Assembly (NCBI GenBank): GCA_019914945.1 | Contig: CM034112.1 | Span: 1,883,001-1,947,000 of the forward strand | From: Typha latifolia | Lineage: Eukaryota > Streptophyta > Magnoliopsida > Poales > Typhaceae | Direction: 5' to 3' | Length of the DNA: 64,000 nt | Shown: positions 39,786 through 56,900 of the stretch, one piece after another | Position numbering within the stretch: position 1 is the first letter of the stretch | Layout of the letters: every line of letters begins with the position of its first letter | Made by a program: the position numbers and the translations under genes | Notes under the pieces: generated by a model | Databases searched by the model: none | What the model was told of the DNA's origin: nothing | What the model saw: only the letters and a program-made list of their open reading frames with translations

Positions 39786-41773
39786 TATACTCGAGCATCA
39801 CAAACCAAAAGGTGAATGCAGCGAAGTTTGAACTGTTCCTGCCTGATTGGATGGAGAAGGGGGTAGCAGACACCATTCGCAACCTAGTGGGTTTACCGGG
39901 AGCGAGGATGCCATTCAGATACCTTGGTGTGCCTATATTGGGAAGGTGAGTCAGTGTTCGGGACGATAGATGGCTGGTTGAGAGAGTAACCAAGAAGCTT
40001 GCCGGCTGGAAACGCAACAGCCTCTCCTTTGCCGGCAAACTAACTCTCCTCCGGTCCACCTTGTTGGCAATTCTGAACTACTGGATGAGCTGCTCATGGG
40101 TGCCAGAAACGATGCTGGAGGTGATCAACAAAGTGGCGAGGGCCTTCCTATAGTCCAATGGAAGAAGCAAAGGAATGCATTTGGTTAGTTGGGGGAAGGT
40201 GACACAGCCAAAGCTGGAAGGAGGTCTTGGAGTGTGCAGGCTGCAGTTAACCAGGACCAGTTTGCTCCGCAAGCATGTGTTCCGTGTCCTTAACGGAGAG
40301 AATGCAATATGGATTAGAATTATGAAGGAGAAGTATGGTGGATTGCATCCATGGAGACAAGACAACTGGAGGACGACGTCCGAGATCTGGAGAGCCTTAT
40401 ACAGAACTGCATGTGTCATTAAAATGGGCTGCCGGAAGCTGATTGGTGATGGAACTGATTCGAGTCTGCGGACGACCCTTAGACATCGGTCGTGCCGTGG
40501 AAGTGGCAACCACGCGTTATGCACTTGGAACTACTAAGGCTGGACCTTTCAGTCGCGGAAGTTCTACGGAGAAGAACGAGCAGTGGGCATAATCTTGTGG
40601 GAGTGGCTGGAGTGGAGTTGGCGTTTGAGATAGTTTGCACCAACCTAGCAGATTCGGAGGCTAAGGATACTTGGATATGGTGGCCACACCCACTGAGGGC
40701 TCCGAAAGCCGCATCTATTTATCATTTTCTCAAGCCTGTAGAGGGCAAAGTGTGGCATGGCTGGCGTGGGCTTTGGAAGCTGAAGGTGGTGCCTCGAGTA
40801 CGGATGTTCTGCTGGAAGCTCTTATGGGAAAGACTGCATACTAGAGAGATGATGCATGCTATCCGAATAGGAGGGGAGGATAGATGCTACTTCTGTGGGT
40901 TGTTCACGGAGACCATAGATCACTTGTTCTATGCATGCCGATATAGCAAAGATGTGTGGACCAAGTTGGGAAAGGTACAATCGGAGTTTGCGGAGCTGAG
41001 TGCTTCGACGAGCTTGGAATGGATAACTATGGCTTGGGGAAGGAGATCGGTGAGCGATGACTATATCAAGGCTTTAATAGTAGCGACCACGTGTTGGGGC
41101 ATCTGGAAGCAACGCAATTGAGCGGCCTTTGGTGAGAGCTTGGAGGCGACTTGCGCTGTAGTGAGGCGTAGCCTTTGCATGATTGATGAGTATGCCTCGC
41201 CCACGATTAACAGAGCAACGGAAGGAACGCAAGAGCCGGCCGAGTGGTGCAGACCATGAGAAGGACGAGTGAAACTAAATATTGATAGGGCCTTTCGTAC
41301 GGGGGCTTGCCAAGCAGGTGCTGGGGCAATCATCCGAGACGAAAGGGGTAAGCTCATGTTGGCCAGGTGGGAACCAGCTCCGGCAATGTCGCCCTTATAC
41401 GCGGAGGCATGGGCACTACGGATGGGGCTGAGCTTGCTCAGGGCGGAGCAACCAGCGGAGGTGGAGTCAGACTCAGAGGTGTTAGTGAAGATAATGAAAG
41501 AGGACAGTCCTTGCCCTTGGCAGATCCAAAGCTTAATACGTGAATGCAAAGCCCAGATGAATGGGCTGGCTGTGTGTACTGTAGCTCATGTAAGAAGGAA
41601 TTGTAATAGGCTTGCCGATTGGGCAGCGCTGAGGGGATTGGTTGCAACCCCGGCCGAAATGATCCAAACGGGGAACCAATTCCTCGGGACTTGTACGGTA
41701 TGGTCGAGATGGGAAATTACCCATCTGAGCCAATTATCAATAGCTAACTCTAGCTCCATTACTCAAAAAAAAA
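39786..41773 (+). mobile_element. 5'-truncated L1-type LINE (non-LTR retrotransposon), decayed
   Basis: About 1.99 kb between perfect 15-bp target-site duplications, ending in ttactc plus nine A. Reading order is that of a plant L1 ORF2 3' half. First comes the end of the reverse transcriptase (NQKVNAAKFELFL, FRYLGVPILG, KKLAGWKRNSLSFAGKLTLL), then LVSWGKVTQPKLEGGLGV and MKEKYGG. Next is the zf-RVT domain (PRVRMFCWKLLWERLHTR, then C-x2-C...H-x4-C as CYFCG...DHLFYAC). Last is an RNase H domain with its acidic residues kept (NIDRAF, YAEAWAL, ESDSEVL, NRLADWAA). Stops and frameshifts near 39947, 40151, 40480, 41121 and 41258 make it inactive. The 5' truncation removes endonuclease and most reverse transcriptase. 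The well kept ends suggest an insertion of moderate age. Confidence 0.93.
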
Positions 41774-41788
41774 GAGTGCTCTCGCATG
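41774..41788 (+). repeat. Right target-site duplication of the LINE
   Basis: gagtgctctcgcatg directly follows the poly-A tail and equals 39771-39785. The pre-insertion sequence would have run from 39785 directly into 41789. Confidence 0.95.
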
Positions 41789-42955
41789 CAAGAAACTCGT
41801 GCATTCCTTCCGGACTCGCGAGCAAACTCCTACACGTGGATGCCATTTCGATCCCGCACCTGCAGTGCTCTTCTTCCATCTCCACCGTCCATCACGATGG
41901 ACGGTGTTGGCATGGCCCATACGGCTATACCTACAAAGTACGAACCCAGTGGCAACCCCCCGCAATTATCGCCAATGAGCAGTGGCAAACTCGTATCCGG
42001 AGGCCCCGAGGTTGGCCAGGACCGACCGGGCCAGTTCCGTTCCGTTGCAACAGGAAGGTGCGGACAAATTTGCCCCACTCTTTCCACTTACAAGTGGCAT
42101 GCGAGAATCGCTATCAAAGATCTTCTCCGTTTCAGTCAAATATATTCAACGGAAATTTGCAGTTAACTACTTCACTTTTTACCTATTTGCAATTATACCC
42201 CCCTTTTTTTTTAACATTTATAAATCCGGCCCTTCGCCTGCTTTAGTTTAACGCTAACACCACATGGGTATATAAGAATACTCTTACTCTCACTACTCAC
42301 TGCAAATAATTATTTTCTAAATTTTTTTTCTTTCTTTTTTCTTTTAGGGAACACTAAGTTTAATCTCCTCCTCCAATTTCAAATCGTATAACAAGAGCGG
42401 GCAACTTAGTTCCGGCCAAAAATTATAATAAATTCTTCTCCTCCAACCTCCTTTCTTCCCTAATCTCCTAGCTTAAATAAGGTTTTTTTAGTAAGGCATT
42501 TTAGTAAGGATATTTTGGGTTAGATAAGATATTTTAGTATAGTCAAGTTAACTTAGGAGCTTGGTTAAATTTTGTTAAAATACTAAGGTGTCTTGTGTAG
42601 TTGTGTGTGCATTGATAAGAAAAAAAATCGAAGAGCTCGATTAATACGGTAAATAGGTGAAAAGGTAGGGTATTAAATGCAAATTTCCCAATAGTCATCA
42701 ATATTTCACGCCCCCAACGTGTTCATGGAATTGCTGCTCACAAGAGGATATCTAAAGAGAGGCCATCCCAGTAAATTTTAGAAGAAAATATTCCTGAGTA
42801 CGTTGCCAAATTTTGCCCTTTGGAAGGCCGTCCTCGTGAACTCCACCAGCTCTTATATTAACCACTGCCATGGCCATCCTTTCACCCTAGTGTGGTTAGA
42901 AGAATTAAGCCAGCAAGAGAGCGAGAGCAAGAGTAAGAGGAGAGTGAGCAATAGC
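41789..42955. other. GC-rich island and MYB upstream region
   Basis: 41789-42110 is GC-rich with several frames open on both strands but no recognisable protein. It holds a perfect hairpin at 41883-41906 (caccgtccat, loop cacg, atggacggtg). 42110-42955 is AT-rich and includes the promoter and leader of the MYB gene. Confidence 0.45.
41883..41906. repeat. Perfect 10-bp stem, 4-base loop hairpin
   Basis: caccgtccat at 41883-41892 pairs fully with atggacggtg at 41897-41906 across cacg. It stands in the GC-rich island next to the LINE insertion site. Function is unknown. Confidence 0.8.
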
Positions 42956-45329
42956 ATGGATCCATTAGCGAATGAAGAGTGGAGCCCTTGTGAGAAGAAG
43001 AGGTTCAAAGAGGCAGTGGCTGAGCTGAACCACAGCAACCCTAATTGGCTAGAAGAGCTTGCGAGGTTGTTCCCGAGCAAGAGCATGGACCAGCTAAGAG
43101 ACCAGTACGTGGATTATGTGGTAGAGATGCTGCAGTGCAACAGCAGTGGGTGGCATGAGACACCTCGGTGCCCCGGCGTTGGTATGATGATAGACAACGA
43201 TAACTTTGGCTTGCCAAGTGAAGCACCTGCTCCGTTGTCTTCCTTTGAGATTGCACCACCAACACCAGCAACCGGGCCTTCGAAGGTGGTGCCGGAAGAG
43301 TCTGCGGCGGCGAGCTCGACCAAAGGAATACCTTGGAGTGAGGAGGAGCATAGGTTTGTCTTCTCGGTTTCCTCCTCCTCCTCCTCCTTCTCTCTCTCTC
43401 TCTCTCTATCTTGGGAATTTCTTGGTATTTTTACAACTATTTTAAGTTTCTTCGAGGTTGGTTTTGATGTTTTGGTTCCTACAGGAAGTGTTTAACTTGG
43501 CATGCAGAGATTTATTTGAGTATTTCTAAGTTTTTTCTTGATGTACTGGAAATTAGGGGTTTTCTAGCTATTTGGACGTTTCACATTTTAGAGTTTGTGC
43601 ATGTTGATTTTTAATTACCACTATTTGGGAAAGTAGCTAGGTTTACTTTCCCTTTTTTATAAAATGCATGCAGCTTTCTGTCTACGTGCAATTGTTGATC
43701 TTGCTTTCGCGGATTATATCTTGGGCTTTTTTCTTCTTCTTTTTTTAAGTTTGATGGAATCGAATTTGGATGCATGGCGTCAATTTGCCATACATATCAC
43801 TCAGTGCTACAAGAAATTTGCTAAATTTGAAAATAAGATTTCATGCATGTAGTTGTTGTGATGATTTCATGTTCTTCTAACATCTGCACATTAGTTTCTT
43901 CTTTGCATTTCTTTGCGATAATTATCAAAGTGGAAATTAAAAGTGTAACAGATCAATTATTTTCTCAATATATCACTGATTTTTTGGGGATATATATTCC
44001 CAAATGCAGTGAAGAAATCTTAAAATTGTTCTTCATCCATTATTTCACCTAAAAGTGTGCATCAAGCTTTCTGATTGACAAACTTCTATAGCCTTTGAAA
44101 AAGAAAAACCGCCTTCTAATTTGTCGCTCTATAACAACTACCGACAAATTTTCCAAAGTTTAGATTGTGGCAAAAAAAAGAGTATCTTATAATTTGTCGA
44201 CTTATGATCGCTTCAGAGTAGTATCTTCTATTTTGTCATATTACCGTGACTATAAATTAAATTTTCTAAATTTAGAATGGTGGCGGCATAGATCACTTTA
44301 CACGTCTCAGATTGTACATTGGATGAGAATGAGAAATATATGACATGCATAATATATTGAAAGCATTCTCTAGAAATACCTGAACTTATCAGGTCCATAT
44401 AAGTTATCTATTTTGCTTCTTCATATGGAAACTGTTAAAGGGCATCCTAGTGTACCAGACTCCTGCCAAGGTGAGTAGTATACGATACTCAGGCTCATAC
44501 ATGCAATGTAAGATATACTAGAGACACCTAAATGATCCACACTCAGTAAAATGAATGAACAAGGTGTACATTTCTAGGCTGAAATTAGTGAGTCAAACAT
44601 CTCTGCAATTCTTCTATCTTATGGATATATAAGAGTGTGGATGGAGTACTTAACCTGTCTGGTTGAATAATTAGTGAGTGAGATCAATAGATATTCACTG
44701 ACATATATTAATAGTACGTAGTGATGCTTTCCACTTGCTTTATTGATGTTTGGCATTTGTAGGTTTAGATTTTTCTCTATTCACATATATTATCTTGTCT
44801 AAAAAGAGAAACTGTTACGTATCTGAATTACTTGTGAACTAATACCATTACTCATATTATTCACATGATCATGTTCATTTGCCTATTCTTTAGGTTATTC
44901 CTTGTTGGCTTGCATGTACATGGGAAAGGTGATTGGAGGAACATAGCCAGGAACTTTGTCATTACCAGAAGTGCAACTCAAGTGGCCAGCCATGCCCAGA
45001 AATACTTCAACAGGCAACTGGTGTACAAGGAAAAGCGTCGACCGAGCATCCACGACATCAGGAACATCGACGATGACTCGTCCCAGGAGAAAAGGAAGAG
45101 CTTATATGACTTGATACAGCCCAAGGTACCTGATCAAGATAACCCAAATGTGGATAACATCTACCAGTTCAATTCATCAACCTTACCTCACTCAACTTGT
45201 CCAAGCATAATGTCAACTCCTGGAGGTGATTTATTCCAACCCCCAAATCAAGCATCAACAGTACCCAATGAAGACCACTTCACTAATGATCCTGATGCTG
45301 AGGGTTCTTCAAGCATGTGGCCTTTCTGA
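42956..45329 (+). CDS. SHAQKYF-type MYB transcription factor (DIVARICATA-like)
   Basis: Two exons, 42956-43353 and 44894-45329, with a 1.54-kb intron and a split Arg codon, give 277 residues. The first SANT/MYB domain is about 8-56 ([36 protein letters not shown]). A Pro/Ser-rich linker follows. The second MYB domain is about 124-175 ([45 protein letters not shown]). SHAQKYF at 165-171 is diagnostic of the 1R/CCA1-DIV MYB group; the two-domain layout is that of DIVARICATA/MYBS proteins, which act in the nucleus and bind I-box/TATCCA-type elements. The splice point inside the second domain (EEEHR/LFL) is conserved in the group. No in-frame ATG precedes 42956. It converges with the PMI1 gene. 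Confidence 0.93.
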
Positions 45330-46026
45330 TGGTAAAAGTTGCAAGTTTAACTGAGATGTTAAAAGAGGTGGTCTACTTTGTATAAAGTGTGTATGATGGT
45401 GAACATATGCTACAAATATATGTCATCTTGGTAGTTGGTATTCTGAACTTATGTTATATAATAGTTATGGTGTGCTGCTGAAAATGTATATATGTCACTA
45501 TTATCTACGGATAATGAGGTCTTTAGTCAAAAAAAAGTTGTGTCCTTTCAATATAAGTGAAACTTGCATTTCCAAGTTAGGATGCAGATATGGAAATTGA
45601 ACTAGTGTTTGTAGAATTGGTGACTGGTTTTTTTTTCTTTATAATTTAAGACCCTATAGGCCAGCCGTTAGCCCAATAATGGGATCAGCCCTTTCCGATA
45701 ATTAGATTAGACAATTGGGTCAACTCCTCTGCAGCTAGTCGAATAATGGATCAACCCTTTTCGATAACTAAATTAGACAATTGGGTCAACTCCTCTAGCA
45801 GCCCATAGATCTAATTGTATTATTATTCCAGAAATGTATTATTTCTTGAACAAGTTTACAACATTACTTCAAAAAAAAAAAAAGTTTACAACATATATAA
45901 ACCAATCCTAGCACATTGCAAGCAATAAAACTAATTTCCTTATTACAGTTAACATTCTCGAATAATATTAACACACATGATAAAAATGAGAGAGACTACC
46001 AAAGAGAAGCTTGATGATCATGTCTA
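45330..46026. other. Convergent intergenic region between MYB and PMI1
   Basis: Both 3' UTRs should lie here. It also holds a ~67-bp tandem duplication listed separately. Confidence 0.5.
45675..45803. repeat. Diverged tandem duplication, ~67-bp period
   Basis: The block starting aataatggga-tca at 45675 and ending acaattgggtcaactcctct at 45730 is repeated from 45742 to about 45796. The second half (ttagacaattgggtcaac) is identical while the first half has several changes. Confidence 0.8.
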
Positions 46027-48558
46027 CTATAGCTGCTCATCAGGGAACTTCACGTCTGGATTCCTCATTGCCTTCAGCCACATATCTGCCATCACTCTGG
46101 AGGACATGCTCCATAGCACTTCCTGTCCACCCTTTGCTTGCACTGCTCTGCTCTTTTTCCCTGCTTTGCCTAATCCATATGCCACCAGCCACTGCATTGC
46201 AGTGAGTCTCTGCTTCTCTCCATCCCAAAAACTTCGTTGCAACCCCGGCCTTAGCTTTAGTCCTCCGACGTGCAAGCTCGCCACCTTGAACCTCCCTTCT
46301 CCACCATCTCCGCCATCGTCGACTTTTCCTGCTTGAATTATAGCAATGGAAGGAGCCCCTACCGTCTCATAGCGCCGAAATGGATCCCTAAGCTGAATTA
46401 CAACCAAAAATGTTATGGCATCAGCTGCAATGCAAGAATTCGCCCAATCTTCGGGCGGTATGGTGGACTCCAATGGATGCTGGGTGTCTAATTTGCCAAT
46501 GAGCGGAGATACGTCGAACGGAGCATGTTCGTCGGCCATGTCCGCCTGAACCTTTAGAGCTTCCAATGCCAGTGCCTCAATTTTCTGCAAGGACAAGGCT
46601 AAGATGTCCTCCACTGGCACTGGCTCCTCCCTCACGCTCCAGATCCCCGTCGCAATCCTCTCTCTCCTGCCCTCGCTCATCGCAGCCGCCATGGTCTTAA
46701 GAACTGTGACAGACTTCGCTGCCATGGAGCTTGCACCTTCCTTGCTCCTTCCGCCTATGATTGCCGTTGCCATGCCTTCGAACGCAATCTGCTCGGCTGT
46801 CTTCCCCAAAAGCTCATCCATGGCTATCAATGCATTCAACTTCGAACTCAATTCCTCCGATCCTACAGAGGCCAATTTCTGAAACAGCTCGAACCCACTT
46901 GACAGCCTCTGGTCCCCGAGAATGAACGGCTTCGAGAGCTGCATTGCGAGCTTTGGGGTCAGTTTTCTTGCGACTTCCACGTCGAAGGGGTTCATGGCGG
47001 CTAAGTAGCCGCCATCCCGTGTCTGCACTACTGGGCCGAGTCCTTTCCCAAGGTCTGAAATGTAAATTCCAGTGTCAGACACAAACCCTTCTTTTCCTCC
47101 AGATTTCTGAGAATAAGCTCGATCAGGCATTTCATCGAACACTTGATCTCCGTCATCCAACTCCAGCATCTGAAGAAATTCTTTAGTCACCGTCTCTTCC
47201 TCCGCGTCCAACCTTTGCATGTCATCGCCTTCCAATGTTTGCTTAACAGCATCGCGATTGTCACCGATCATGATGGATTCAAGGGCCTTGATTTGCTGGG
47301 CGATGGCGTCCAGCTCCGTTAACCGATTGAACTGCGCGCCATCGGTGACGACTTCTTTAACCACCTCGCTCGACACCGACTTCTCATCCGTCGACTCCAC
47401 TTCTTCGACTTCTCCTTCTTTCTCCTCCTTTTCCTCCTCCCCATCCTTTCCCTTCTCTTCTAGGATCTCGATCCCCTTATCGACGACTTCGAACTCGGGG
47501 ATCTCCAAGTCGTCCTTCAAATCCGGCTCCGGCTCCGGCTTCTTATCCGCCGCCGTATCGTCGAGACTAAAGTCGTCGATGCCCCTCAAATCCACCGTCG
47601 ACAAGTCCTTGGTCGGGGTGGAAGATGGCTCGGATCGGGTTACTCGCGGGCTGGTGACGCTAAACGAGGACTTGGATTGCTTCCTCGCTTTAAAGCTCGA
47701 TTTCCCCAATTCACCCTGGTTGTTGTAGATCCCAACTCCGCCGTCCTCCATGATCTGAAACCCTAATTTGAGAACGAGCTCTCCTCCCTTAGCTTTGCCT
47801 ACGAGACCGAAAGTGGAATCCCACTGGCGAACTCGCGATCCTTCCAAGTTCTTCTCCATGGAGTCTTTAACAAGGAGGCTCAGATCCACTGTGCTCCTCC
47901 CGAAGTCGAGCTCGGGGGCGTCGATGGCGATCGCGGAGATTAAGAACGGGCGGGGTTCGATTTTTAATGGTTTTCCGGCGCTGCCGCCGGTGCAGTACAC
48001 GTGGCAGCGGAGGAAGAGGGTCTCCTCGAAGTCGGCAGAGCCTTGCAGGACCCTCGCCGGCATCGTCTGCACGGCGCCGTCCTTTGTCTCCTTCTTCCGG
48101 ATGGCGACGGCGAGGCGGAGCCCGTTCATCGACGCCGGGAGGCGTTGGATGGCGACGACTTCTACAGAGAAGAGGCAGCCGACGCGCTGCATCCGGATGT
48201 GCGACAACGCGCGCATCGGCTTCCAATTCCATATCCCCTTCTTCTCCCCCCCACCAGCAGCCACGGCTGCTCCCACCACCGCCACGCCCGGGTTCTGGTT
48301 CTTTAGCGCGGCATCGTCAGCGTCGTTAGCTTCGAATTTGGGGCGGGAGCGCCACGGGGACATGGACATGCGACGCGACCGGGGCCGGCTCTCGGACCGC
48401 GATGCTTCTTGTCCACCGGCGGCGGCATCGTGGGCTGAGGGTGGGATGGCGAGTGAGGTGCGGCGAGCTGTGTGGGCTTGGAAGAGCGAGTGGGTCAACG
48501 CGTCGAGCTCTTGGAGAATCTGGGTGTTGGAGTCCCGGCGACCGGAGTTGTCCGCCAT
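46027..48558 (-). CDS. PMI1: PLASTID MOVEMENT IMPAIRED 1 homologue
   Basis: Intronless, 843 residues, the same length as Arabidopsis PMI1 as I recall it. The N-terminus (NTQILQELDALTHSLFQ) is the family signature. An NT-C2 (EEIG1/EHBP1-type) domain begins near residue 120 (RMQRVGCLFSVEVVAIQRLP, then ETLFLRCHVY). A long acidic, Glu/Lys-rich segment follows, then a conserved C-terminal half (GDNRDAVKQTLEGDD, FLQMLELDD, DLGKGLGPVVQTRDGGYLAAMNP). PMI1 is a cytosolic, plasma-membrane-associated protein needed for blue-light chloroplast movement through actin, and it also affects nuclear positioning and ABA responses. The start ATG is followed by a typical ADNSG context; a (GGT)n tract lies in the leader near 48590. 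Confidence 0.94.
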   Translation of the reverse strand: MADNSGRRDSNTQILQELDALTHSLFQAHTARRTSLAIPPSAHDAAAGGQEASRSESRPRSRRMSMSPWRSRPKFEANDADDAALKNQNPGVAVVGAAVAAGGGEKKGIWNWKPMRALSHIRMQRVGCLFSVEVVAIQRLPASMNGLRLAVAIRKKETKDGAVQTMPARVLQGSADFEETLFLRCHVYCTGGSAGKPLKIEPRPFLISAIAIDAPELDFGRSTVDLSLLVKDSMEKNLEGSRVRQWDSTFGLVGKAKGGELVLKLGFQIMEDGGVGIYNNQGELGKSSFKARKQSKSSFSVTSPRVTRSEPSSTPTKDLSTVDLRGIDDFSLDDTAADKKPEPEPDLKDDLEIPEFEVVDKGIEILEEKGKDGEEEKEEKEGEVEEVESTDEKSVSSEVVKEVVTDGAQFNRLTELDAIAQQIKALESIMIGDNRDAVKQTLEGDDMQRLDAEEETVTKEFLQMLELDDGDQVFDEMPDRAYSQKSGGKEGFVSDTGIYISDLGKGLGPVVQTRDGGYLAAMNPFDVEVARKLTPKLAMQLSKPFILGDQRLSSGFELFQKLASVGSEELSSKLNALIAMDELLGKTAEQIAFEGMATAIIGGRSKEGASSMAAKSVTVLKTMAAAMSEGRRERIATGIWSVREEPVPVEDILALSLQKIEALALEALKVQADMADEHAPFDVSPLIGKLDTQHPLESTIPPEDWANSCIAADAITFLVVIQLRDPFRRYETVGAPSIAIIQAGKVDDGGDGGEGRFKVASLHVGGLKLRPGLQRSFWDGEKQRLTAMQWLVAYGLGKAGKKSRAVQAKGGQEVLWSMSSRVMADMWLKAMRNPDVKFPDEQL

Positions 48559-49710
48559 GGGAGAGTGAGAGGTATGCTTGTGGTTGTGTGGTGGTGGTGG
48601 TGGTGGTGATGATGATGCTTGGGTGTTACGGAGTAGGATAAGGGAGTTGGGGATGATTGAAGGATTTATGGCTCAGGAAATGCCATGGGAGAAGGATATG
48701 GACTTTTTGGATGGATTTGGAGCAACAAATGGAGGTGGAAATTTTGGTGTTATCTATAAGGAACTTATGGCTGTTGTTCGTTTGTTTGGCGCGCGAAAGG
48801 GAGTTAAAAAGTACGGTTGATCCTAACTTCCATTTGAAAAGTAAACGGTCGACGAAGCGGACGATTGAGTAATGTACGGGTCGGAGATATCCCACGTGTT
48901 TTTACTACGAGAGGAACGCAGTGCGGATAATAGATTCCAATCGATAATGCATTCGGTAGGGTAAATTAGAGTATCGGTGAAGTTATTATATTTTACCTCC
49001 TATTCTGGCCAAAATTTACTTTACCACTTTATAATTATATTTAAATTAAAATTATCGTATCTTTTATCATATTTGATCAAATAATAATAAAATTCTCGGT
49101 TCTATAAGTTCAAGTTGAAAATAATCGGTTACAAATAAAGTTGAAAATACATATGTTTAATATATTTATTGAAGTCTATCGATATTATTTTTAATATGTT
49201 GAATATTTTATTAAATAATAATAATTTGAATATAACCATAATGACTAAAATGGTGCAAATAAAACTATTAGAAATGTGAATATATTCAAGCCTAACTAGG
49301 AGGGATAAAATTCAGTTTCCCTCGGTAATATTCAAAATTTTCTTAACTAATTTTGACTCACAGAAGCCTCAGTAAGATAACGAATAAACAATCACAAAAT
49401 ACGAAGTGAAAGAGGATATTTCCAGAAATCAAATAATATAAGCTGAAAGTTTTTGACCTTCGATTCTTAATTTATAATTAAAACTCAAAAATATCTCAAC
49501 CGCCAAATATATATGTTATCGATTCAGAACAAAATTTTGTACACGATAACTCTCTCACATCATGAAATTTGTCAAACAATGACAACTATCTTCAAAAGCT
49601 CCGCTGCTAATATTCTACCATCATCTCGCAATTGTACAACAAAAGTGGTAGGAAACCAAAGTTACAGAAAAGAGCTTATTTTATAATAAAACATGTATGT
49701 TGGCTTGGTA
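48559..49710. other. PMI1 leader/promoter and CDPK 3' side
   Basis: 48559-48900 contains the PMI1 leader, with a (GGT)n/(GAT)n tract at 48588-48617, and its promoter. 48900-49500 is AT-rich with no gene. 49500-49710 is the probable 3' UTR of the CDPK gene. Confidence 0.5.
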
Positions 49711-55278
<5,568 letters not shown>

Positions 55279-56900
55279 GAAAGGGAGATCAAGGGGAGGG
55301 CATTGTGGCGGCCAGCAAAAGAGAGCATCAAATGTTCGACGAAAAGGGTGTGAGAAGAATCAAGTTTGAAGAGAGGTGACATTGGTTATGGATTGGTTTT
55401 TGCCTTTTGGGAGGGGAGGTGGGGAGGAAAGAGAGGGGGAGAGTGCTGACCAGCTTGTTGACAATGCTCATCTTGGTGTCTTAATTTAGCCATTTCCCTC
55501 GTTGGGGATCGACGTGACAGGATTGTCTCCAATTCGTGGCCTTGACGAGGAGGAAGACTAATTCTCCACACAAGCTCAAAATATAAAGATATGCTAAATT
55601 TTTCGTAAATTTTGCACCTACTATTTAGTTTAAACACTTCTATCGTTAAGCATGTATCGGTATATAGGCAAATATTGTTATCATAGTAGTGTTGAGCGAG
55701 TCGTGATAACTATCTTTATCACGATTTCCTTATCCTATATATCCTTAAAACAGGATAAGAGGTATAAAGTTTTTTTTATCCCCCATAATTGATATATATA
55801 ATTTTTAATTTTTAAACCAAATACTGAAATTAAGATAAAATGATTACTTATTTGTTATAACTTTTTTTTTATTCCGCAATCAAATGGATAAATTTTTACC
55901 AGACATATATATATATATATATGAAGAGAGAAAGATTAGTGGATCTGGATTCATGCTTTGAATCTTTAACCAATCACAATCAATGATCATACGCGATATC
56001 GTGCAACTCCCTAAGGATCATGTGCAGTTCGGACCGCAGGAATTTCCAGGTACAATCCTCATCTAGTGGACTTTTGGAAGCCTTCCATCATTTCACTCGT
56101 AGGAGCAATTGACCCCATAATAGTCCGAAGAATTTAAAAGGATATAATTTTTTAGTTTTTGTCAATTTTAAGTCTGTCAAACCTTCTTATTATATGTCTA
56201 ATTTACCTTGAAACTTGTGCTGATTGAAATGATAATTACCGAATATAAGTTGCTGATCGGATTGATAACTTATATAAATTTTTAAAAATTATGAAAATAT
56301 ATTACTAACTTTTATGAGAGAAATGTTTATATAAGTTATTTTCCATAGCAGTTTTTAAATTTTTCATATAAGTTATTGATCGGATCAACTATTTTACTGA
56401 CGTGGTAAAACATATATAGTCCTATATTTAAATTTTTAAAGTATAATAGGTGCTAAAAAGAAAGTTTGGGAGAGCTAGTGTTCTCAAAAACTCAAAAATA
56501 TCTTATCTCTCTTAGGAATCCATTCAGGACATCATTTCTAATGGTATTGCAGCATATTTAATGATCAATAGGTCCACAAATATAACTATTTTTTCAAAAT
56601 AATAAGTTCGATTAAATTATCAACAAGAACTATTTAAAAAACCACTGTAGGAATGTGCTACAAACTCGGCAAGGAAAATTTTATGCAAAACAGAGCCAAC
56701 TATATTGGAACTCATCCAAATCCAAGCCCTTTATATGGAGCATCATCTTTATTTTTAATAATGGGAAAAAAATCAAATTATACAAGAAATGAGTCGGATG
56801 TCCTGAGTTGCATGTTATACATCTGGATGTATATAATTGATGTTCGCCTAATAAAAGTTCCAAAGACGCTTGGTAGGAGGAACTGAGTGCAATGAATTAT
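55279..56900. other. CDPK leader/promoter and intergenic DNA
   Basis: 55279-55560 is the CDPK leader and proximal promoter (GA-rich). 55560-56650 is AT-rich with a short (TA)n near 55905-55921 and no gene. 56650-56900 is the probable 3' UTR of the next gene. Confidence 0.5.

Noticed and set aside
41269..42246. 325-codon plus-strand frame as one gene
   Set aside because: Its first part is the LINE RNase H domain; the rest runs through the poly-A tail and target-site duplication into flanking DNA, so the fusion is accidental.
47219..48568. Long plus-strand frames opposite PMI1
   Set aside because: They are antisense shadows of a GC-rich, Glu/Ser-rich coding region and show Ser-rich low complexity only.
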